This document shows, in pieces, positions 57,303-64,000 of a stretch of DNA of 64,000 bases. The notes beneath the pieces are model-generated. The model ran no database searches. It had not been told where the DNA came from and was given only the letters and a program-made list of their open reading frames with translations. The stretch is from Varanus komodoensis (Eukaryota > Chordata > Lepidosauria > Squamata > Varanidae). Position numbers and translations under genes: made by a program. Numbering within the stretch: the stretch's first letter is position 1; each line of letters starts with the position of its first letter. The stretch spans positions 27,081,390 through 27,145,389 of the forward strand of contig NW_025335317.1 of NCBI RefSeq assembly GCF_004798865.1, in the 5' to 3' direction.

Positions 57303-59560
57303 TGATTTCTCTTAGTGGTCTCTGTGCATCACACATATTGTCTCTGTACCTGCAGGGAACTTCAGTTTGGATAATGTCTATAGCTTAGGAATTTTTTGGC
57401 AGTAACCCTCCCCCACTGATTTAGTGTGTATGTCCTTCACAGATTCCCACTTTTTTGTCTGTTTTTCTTTGACTGCTGTAGCAGTTTATTGCATGAAGGA
57501 ACTGCTGTTTTGTTAGAATGTGGTTTGTTGTGGTTGCTTCAGCTGTGGTTTTGCTTTCTTTGTTAATTCTGTCTACCCTTATCATCATTATTTTATTTTT
57601 TTCTTCATTTGCAGTCCTGCTTAGGGCTTACAGTTCTGAGGGTGCTTTTCAGAAAACATGTCAGGTGTGGGTGAAAGCTCACACGACTAACTGAGGAACA
57701 GTCACTTGCTTTGCTTGTTTTGGCTTGGGGAGGGACACAAGGTACACAGTACACAAGTCTGTACTGAAGACTTCCCATATGATGGGGAATCTTGTTAATG
57801 CAGGCAATGATGCTATGATGGACTTAGTGCAGAAAGCCAAGACTATGGTATGCAAGATGGGCCTAAGTCAATCAATATCACCTCTCTTCCCACAATGCAA
57901 GTTGCCTCATCACATCTCCTACTATCAGCCAAGATAACAGAACATCTGTATCAGTCCTAGCTACCAACTACACCAGTGCCAGTACCATCTGTCAAGAGTA
58001 CACACCTTTCGGTATAAAAAGAACCAGGCCTCTATATTCTATCTTTGATTCCTCCATTCACATTTGTCCCTCCACCTGTACCTCATCTTTGGATCTCATC
58101 TGTTCCCCTTTTATTGTTAGTGGATTGCTGTAATATTGGATGCTTAGGTTCTCTCCATTGTCCACAGGGGCCATAGGATTGAATTTGGTTCCCTCTCATC
58201 TTTTCCCAGTATTTGTACTATAGCTCCATCACTAATTCTAGAAATGGAAGTTGATGAGCTTCGTCAGTGGTTGAGCAGATTCAACAGCATAAATCCAAGA
58301 AGGGCTTTTGTGCCTTTAATTTCCTAGTGTCCAATTGGGATGGAAAGCTATCTTAGAAATCTGAGATGTCAATTTAGATGCAACACTTGGGAAATATCAA
58401 ATGATCTCACTGAGCTCAATACTGCCTCTTCTATGCAAGGGAGACTGGTTCTCCAGTCATCAGCCTCAAGGATGCTTATTTCCACATTGTGATTGCAGAT
58501 AGTTTGTAATGTAGCTTTCATTACCTAGTTGGGCCCAAAATGTATCAGTTCCACATTTTCATGTTTGTGCTAGCAAGAGCATCTCAAGTGTTTCTAAAGC
58601 GCGGAGCAGTCTTTCACATCCACCTTCATGGTGTAGAAGTTTATCCCTACATAGTGATTCCTGTTGGCCCTACGATCTATTGAGCTCTCTATATTTCTGC
58701 TAATCTTCTTCCAATCCTTGGCCTCTCTATGTCATCCCAGAAAGATCAGTCCTTGCACCAACTTATTCTGTCGAATGTGTCAGAGCAATTCTGGATTACT
58801 CTCAGATTGCACATATCTTCTATAGTTCAAATATTGACAGATAGTTCAACCCAGAGACAAAGTAAAAGATTTTATTATCAGTATGGGGTGCATGGCTGCT
58901 ATGGTGGTGGTGATCTGGTTTGTACGACTCAAGTTCAAGAATCTTCAGAACTTGTTCCTCTGGCTTCCCCTCAGTGGTAGAAGGATCCTTTCTGTTCCAG
59001 CATCCCATTCCAGCCTCCTTCACCATCACAAATACTAACCATAGATGCTTCATTATTATGTTGGGGTGCCACTGTAGGGAGCTTCAGGTGCAAGGGACTT
59101 GGTCCCATGCATAGCAATCTGCTAGAAGTTCTACCAGTGAGGAAAGCCCTGCAGGTGTTCAGATTCAATTTCTGCTATTTGTCACCTGCAAATTTGACAA
59201 TACTACTGTGATCTACTGCATAAAGAAGCACATGGTCCATATGGCTTCCCAGCCTGTCAGTGGACATCTGAGAATAGTCCCTTACTTGTAGTAACAGACA
59301 TACTAAAATGCATATTGCAGGAAGGAACAGAGCAAGTCACCATTTCCCAAGAATGGCAGCTCAAATTGGAGATGAAGAAGTGTTTTTTTCAGTTAGTGGA
59401 AGCAGCTACTGCAGATCTCTTCACAATACAGCATGCAAGAGGTTTAGCAATTCAAAAATATGTAGGAAGTTCAATCCTGGATCTGTGTCTGAAGGAGTTC
59501 CATCCATTAAAGATGTTGCAATGCACTTTTTTGTTGGGGGGGGGGTACCTTCATTGATGT
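57303..59560 (+). mobile_element. DIRS retroelement relic (copy F)
   Basis: A DIRS left-end-like start (tagtggtctctgtgcatcac, acatattgtctctgtacctg) parallels D1. Gag-side pieces lie at 57720-57950, reverse transcriptase at about 58430-58700, RNase H at about 58990-59260 and the following block at about 59335-59440 (EWQLKLEMKK.. ADLFTIQHA). The recombinase and the right end are not recognisable. Many breaks, more than ten; among the oldest DIRS copies here. Confidence 0.66.
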
Positions 59561-60904
59561 GAAAAATTTTAAGTGGGCTTGGGTGGCTGTCATGGGGAGG
59601 ATGATATGGGGATGTCCACTTTCCCCAGCTCAGTTGCAGTTTCCTACATCTGAATGTGGGAAAAACAAAAGAAACAAATTTGCTGCAATCCCTATGTTAA
59701 CAATATCCCTGAGGATAATATGACTGTATGCATGTGTGACAAAAGAATTCAGGCAGTCTGTGTTTCAGTATAGTAAACACGTGAGGAGAAGGAGACACTA
59801 GCCTTGCATCCACCTTCCTTGCTTTTGTTACCTGTACTCATGGAGGCTAATTTGCTGAAGAGCAGAGCCTTCTGCATCTGTTGAGGCTTTCCATGCAGTT
59901 AGAAAGGTGCAAAATCGGTGATGCAAAATAGAGAGCATTTCCACAGATATGGGAGATTCTATTCCTCAGAAAGTCTTCCTTCACATGTAGAGGGTGCCAG
60001 AAATGCAGGAGCAGGACCTGCGCCTACCTGGCACATTTTCCATTCTCACATGTTTGTCAGATGTAGAATACCTGGATTGTTGGAATAAGCAACAGTCATT
60101 AGCATAGATCCACTGTATGGAGTGGGAAATACTTAGACTAGGCATTGTAGGAGGTACTTCTGTGTACCTCCTTTTCTTTCATGTTTTATTTATACGATGA
60201 TACCTCTTAATATTATGTAGAGATCCTGTTTAAACCTTTCTGTTCTTTTCTGCTTCAAATGCATTCAGACAAACATGAATTCAAGTGTGGTCTGCAACAT
60301 GAATAGGTCTAAAGACAGGCTTAGCCTCCACCTTGTCTCTCTCTCTCTGGTTAATTGCTTACACCCCAGATGAGAAGTCCAGCTGTAAGTGATGCTGTGC
60401 TCTTTTGGCCCATCCCCTCCCTGATTCTATCATGGAGGAGGGAATTCTCTTGAGATTCCCCCCTGCTCAGGCCCAGCTGTCCAACCTGCCAGATCACTTT
60501 GCTACAGACGCAAACTAATATTTTATTAGGCATTATCTTATATTCTGCTCCTACTTTCTGAACTTCTGTATGTATATGGTGTCTAGAAAATGGCAATGCT
60601 AACCTGGTGAGAGGAAGTGGTAGTGAATACCTGGGAGATGCAGTAGTTCGGGACAAGCCAGCTGCCTCAGGTTCGTGAGCACAGCTAATACTCATCTTCA
60701 GAAAAGAAACAAGTTTGTTCTTCTAAAGTGGAACTCTAGAACATCCCATGTTCATTGATTGCTGTTGATAAAGAATTATATTGATTATACAGTATTCTAA
60801 TACAGTTAACTATTTTTTAAAAGGGCAAATGATTAGAAATCCACTGACTTCTCTGGTTTTTCCAAAATAAATTTTAAATGAAGTGGATCTTATGGCTTTT
60901 TCAG
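59561..60904. other. CPEB3 intron, no gene recognised
   Basis: May include the decayed right end of DIRS copy F. The frame at 60351-60695 has no recognisable content. The last bases provide the acceptor of the exon at 60905. Confidence 0.5.
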
Positions 60905-61019
60905 GTTCAAATTCGACCATGGAACTTAAGTGACAGTGACTTTGTAATGGATGGTTCTCAACCTCTAGATCCTAGAAAAACTATTTTTGTCGGAGGAGTT
61001 CCACGACCCCTTCGAGCTG
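60905..61019 (+). CDS. CPEB3: CPEB3 exon: inter-RRM linker and start of RRM2
   Basis: The exon is 115 nt, with acceptor ttttcag and donor gtgagt. It encodes VQIRPWNLSDSDFVMDGSQ, PLDPRKTIFVGGVP and RPLRA, ending one base into the Val of the next exon. IRPW is the conserved hinge after RRM1, and TIFVGGVP is RNP2 of RRM2. The segment is almost invariant across vertebrate CPEB2-4, so it confirms the subfamily but does not separate paralogues. Confidence 0.92.
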
Positions 61020-62898
61020 GTGAGTGCAAATGTAAAAGAGAGAGAGAGATAATAGTCTCTCTAAAGCTTTTCAGCATATTTCAAATTGGTTAGGTGTGTT
61101 CTTTTTCAGCAGCAAGATGATGACATACTAACCTGGATTACATGATGTGCCAGGCTCTCCAGGGTGTTAATTTACCTATGATGAGCAATGGTTATGTGTT
61201 GGGCACCATTTTAGAATAGGCAGCACTCAATGGAGTTTCAGCACGTTATCTAAACCTTCATCGAGGATTATGAAAGAGTTAAAAAAAGTATTGCATCACC
61301 TGATGGCCAGATTTGGATAACATGGTGCAACTCCAGTGGGGGTTACATATTCAAAATGGTGCCTTGCACGTGTCATGACTCATAATGGGTTAAATAGCCC
61401 ATGTTGAGCCCAGCACTTCGTGTGCACTGCGCCTTTACATTGGGCCCAGAATTGTCTACAGTGGAGGAATGATATTTACTCATTCTCCCTAGGAGCTTGC
61501 ATTCCCCTCTGTCTCTGAAAATCTGTTCTGGAGGGTCGGAAGACCTTCTGGAACAGTATGTGCAGTGGCCCTTGGGACTGTAGAACAAAAGGAGTGATCA
61601 GCAAAGAGAGATCTTTCCTCTAGATTTGGGTTCTCCTCTGTAAATGGAAAGGCTGAGAAAGGACAGTGGCGCAGTTCAAACTCAGCTTACCTAAACTACT
61701 TTGGATTTTTAAAACATCTAGGGGAAAAAATCCCAGCATCCATATAGCTTATATTATCAGCCTACAATCTGAGAGAGTAGGGTTTCAATAATGGCATTCA
61801 AAGACAGTCACTGCTTAGCACAAACTAAAGTCATTCTTAAGGTTGTAGAACATCTTGTTTTTGCTTATACAGCTAGTACTGTGCCTTCAGAAATACAGAT
61901 GGATCCTTGCTTTGACAGTATTCTCTCTTCCTCAGAAAAGAAACTAGACAATTAAAGTTAAAATTCTTCTGAAATTTCTAGATACCTATGCAATTATATC
62001 CAATGTTGTGCCCCCCCCCCCCCCGGGAATACTGGGGCTATATTGGTATTCTGGTTCTCTTCATGTATGGTTAGTTTCAATTAAAAGAGCTTTCAAATAC
62101 TGAATATGGAGCCCTGTTTTTAAAGAAAAAAATATTTCTTGTATATGTGTAATGAATTTTCATCAGTTGACTTTAAATTGTTTTGCCTTTAACTTTATTA
62201 TGACATACCACTTTTCAATAGACTTTCTCTATAATGATTCACTTTTTAACTCAAAAAGACAGTGTATGAGCCTTTGAAACATTACCTACTTCCTATATTG
62301 ATTTTGATTTGTACTAATACTTTGATTTGAGTTTACAGTCTCTGAGCAGGGCTGTCAAGGACAGGACAAATAGGAGAGCATTCATTCATATGGTTACCAT
62401 GAGTTAGAGACAACTTGATGGCACATATTCAAATATTTATTAGTTACAATCCATTTGTTTAAATACAATCTATCTTCATGTTTCTTTCCAAGTATTTAGG
62501 ATGCAGTAAACCTGAAGAACTATTATCATTTATAATTCCTTAAATTCCTCATCTTTCACTGAGATACTGATTATAATGCTATTTAATCAGTTAAAGATAA
62601 ATCAGTTGATTTAAAAGTTGACAGAGATAAAAGAGAGGGACTTGTTCACTTTTCTTCTGTTTTGTTTAGTGTGGTTACTCTTTTTGGATTGTGGGATATT
62701 AGTATGCATGTTTCTTGAGTAGTCAATGATATTTCCTGTTTTACCAACTCTAAACTTTATGTTGTTACAGATGCTGTAATTTTATGAACATTTTTACCTT
62801 TACACACACACACAAACGCATGCACATACACTGCACTTAAGAGCTTCTAGAGATTGAAGGAATGCATAGGTCCTTTGCTGTTTAATTTTCTTTTATAG
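61020..62898. other. CPEB3 intron, simple repeats only
   Basis: A C-run of about 16 at 62010-62025 and a (CA)n tract at 62801-62815 are visible. A SINE-like piece lies at 62340-62430. No gene. Confidence 0.55.
62340..62432 (+). mobile_element. SINE-like fragment
   Basis: The stretch gctgtcaaggacaggacaaa, gagagcattcattcatatgg, ttaccatgagttagagacaa and cttgatggcacatattcaaa resembles the body of reptile and mammalian SINEs with a gttgccatgagtc..gacttgacggca motif. Family not established. Confidence 0.45.
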
Positions 62899-63080
62899 TT
62901 GAACTAGCAATGATTATGGATCGTTTGTATGGAGGAGTTTGCTATGCTGGCATTGATACAGATCCTGAGCTGAAGTACCCCAAAGGTGCTGGTAGAGTGG
63001 CTTTCTCCAATCAACAGAGTTACATTGCTGCTATTAGTGCACGTTTTGTCCAGCTTCAGCACAATGACATTGATAAACGG
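62899..63080 (+). CDS. CPEB3: CPEB3 exon: RRM2 body
   Basis: The exon is 182 nt, with acceptor ttatag and donor gtaaga. It encodes VELAMIMDRLYGGVCYAGID, TDPELKYPKGAGRVAFSNQ, QSYIAAISARFVQ and LQHNDIDKR, ending on a codon boundary. KGAGRVAF is RNP1 of RRM2. The ND before IDKR is the CPEB3 form as remembered (GD in CPEB2, GE in CPEB4). The next exon (V-E-V-K-P-Y and the C-terminal zinc-binding domain) should lie beyond 64000. Confidence 0.92.
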
Positions 63081-64000
63081 GTAAGACATCACAGGATAAT
63101 GCGGCACCACTGACAAACTGCACAAGTTCTTAAGTTGGGCCTCCATTGAACCAAGTGAGGTCTCCTCTGAGCAAGACTGGTTCACCAGAGTTCTGGGCTC
63201 TGGCCTTTCCAAGCCATGTTAGCCTGGTCCATTTAACAGGGTTAGCAAGGAATGAGCATGCAGCCATCAGCATGTAACGTATTTGCTTTACTGCTACGGC
63301 ATGAAACTCCTCCAAGAGTTTGTGTTTGTTCTATTTTTAAAGATTTACATCCTCCTTATTGGGCAAAATAAAATGAAAGTTAGACTTTAAAATTTAGTTT
63401 TTAGAACTAAGTTTAAAACAGTTCGTATAAAGACATTGCTGAAATTAAAGTTGTGCAATGCCTTTGTCCCCCCCCCCACCCCCTTCATTCAGAAATCTTT
63501 TTTTATGGAACATCCTTGTGATTTGTGAATATATTATTAGGAAGTAAATGGTGAACTAAATAATAGTTGAGTAAAAGTGTCATGACTGGATGGGGAAAGG
63601 TGGAAATGTATGTATGCAAAATAGCAAATCTGTGAGGTTGATAAAATAATCCTTTTTTCTTGGAAACATGATTTCCTTCATAGTCCTGATTCATTTCCAC
63701 AGGGAAAAATGCTGCAAACAGTATATTTTAAATAGAAATTGCTAAGAAAATTATATAATTTTTGTTTGAATTTGGCCCTATTTGCCTAGAAATGTAATAA
63801 TTTATTCCAAAATAAAACAAACTGTGAAACTTTGCAGCAGCAAAATCGATAGGCTTATGTTTATGGCTGTTCATTGCTGGGTTCTAAATAAATAGGAGCA
63901 AGCACATTTGCATATTCATTTTACTGGGGAATATTTAGGCATGTTCTTAACACTTCCATTGAAAGCAGTGGGACATAAATAGTATTAACTTTGGCTGAAT
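63081..64000. other. CPEB3 intron, no gene recognised
   Basis: Begins with donor gtaaga. A C-rich run lies at 63468-63483. No exon follows before the end of the window; the next one should start with V-E-V-K-P-Y. Confidence 0.6.

Larger units (their letters stand above)
1..64000 (+). other. CPEB3: CPEB3 gene body (internal part)
   Basis: The whole window is read as the interior of one + strand gene, because six exons (5405-5428, 31893-32060, 35756-35845, 56097-56215, 60905-61019, 62899-63080) join in phase to give the linker plus RRM1 and most of RRM2 of a CPEB2/3/4-type protein. CPEB proteins bind U-rich or CPE-like elements in mRNA 3' UTRs and control poly(A) tail length and translation, notably in neurons. 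CPEB3 is chosen over CPEB2 and CPEB4 from remembered paralogue differences: L in DACLEEDGK (I in the others), ND in LQHNDIDKR (GD or GE in the others), and the SHGDQ linker. The first coding exons and the zinc-binding C-terminus are not in the window. All other features here are intronic. Confidence 0.85.

Noticed and set aside
1-64000. CPEB3 self-cleaving ribozyme
   Set aside because: The known HDV-like CPEB3 ribozyme is in an upstream intron of mammals; I saw no matching double-pseudoknot core here and the expected intron is outside the window.

Overview
The window is vertebrate nuclear DNA and most likely squamate (lizard or snake). It lies inside one host gene on the + strand. Six short exons with correct splice signals and continuous reading phase encode the linker, RRM1 and RRM2 of a cytoplasmic polyadenylation element-binding protein. 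Paralogue-diagnostic residues point to CPEB3 rather than CPEB2 or CPEB4: DACLEEDGK, LQHNDIDKR and the linker SHGDQ..LSSGLSSPTRC. Earlier exons (the N-terminal region) and the last exons (end of RRM2 junction and the zinc-binding C-terminus) lie outside the window. The squamate assignment rests on the repeat mix: a BovB/RTE LINE, CR1, abundant L2, L1-type LINEs, many DIRS (tyrosine-recombinase) retroelements and SPIN-like hAT transposons.

Layout. 1-2048: DIRS relic. 2049-6280: intron with the 24-nt microexon at 5405-5428. 6285-14400: DIRS relic split by a near full-length L2 LINE (9830-13347) flanked by a 10-bp target-site duplication. 14410-15745: L1 remnant split by a solo LTR (14663-15286). 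16600-17965: DIRS 3' part. 18030-21095: BovB carrying a CR1 3' end. 21208-21731: hAT MITE. 21990-24580: L2 remnant plus a Ty3/Gypsy relic. 24585-29500: long antisense L1. 30110-30262: DIRS terminus. 31893-32060: exon. 33686-35390: compact DIRS derivative with inverted terminal repeats. 35756-35845: exon. 36128-42120: composite DIRS region with a captured CR1 piece. 42420-44580: L2 containing a 949-bp hAT with an 8-bp TSD. 45868-46505: DIRS 5' end. 46510-47166: two hAT copies. 47167-53115: nested stack of L2, CR1, an L1-like element and BovB. 53125-54445: sense L1 3' end. 56097-56215: exon. 57303-59560: DIRS relic. 60905-61019 and 62899-63080: exons.

The exons together are under 1% of the window; the introns (26.5 kb and 20.3 kb for the two longest complete ones) have been filled by retroelements. 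No independent host gene, tRNA, rRNA, CRISPR array or other RNA gene was recognised. All DIRS, LTR and Gypsy copies look like fossils. I did not find a convincing novel multi-gene system. The most notable items are the compact ITR-bearing DIRS derivative, the hAT with a GC-rich cargo, the L1-like element carrying an ORF1-type protein but no visible ORF2, and the sense-strand bias of the DIRS copies. All family names come from reading the sequence and from memory of the families; no database search was run.
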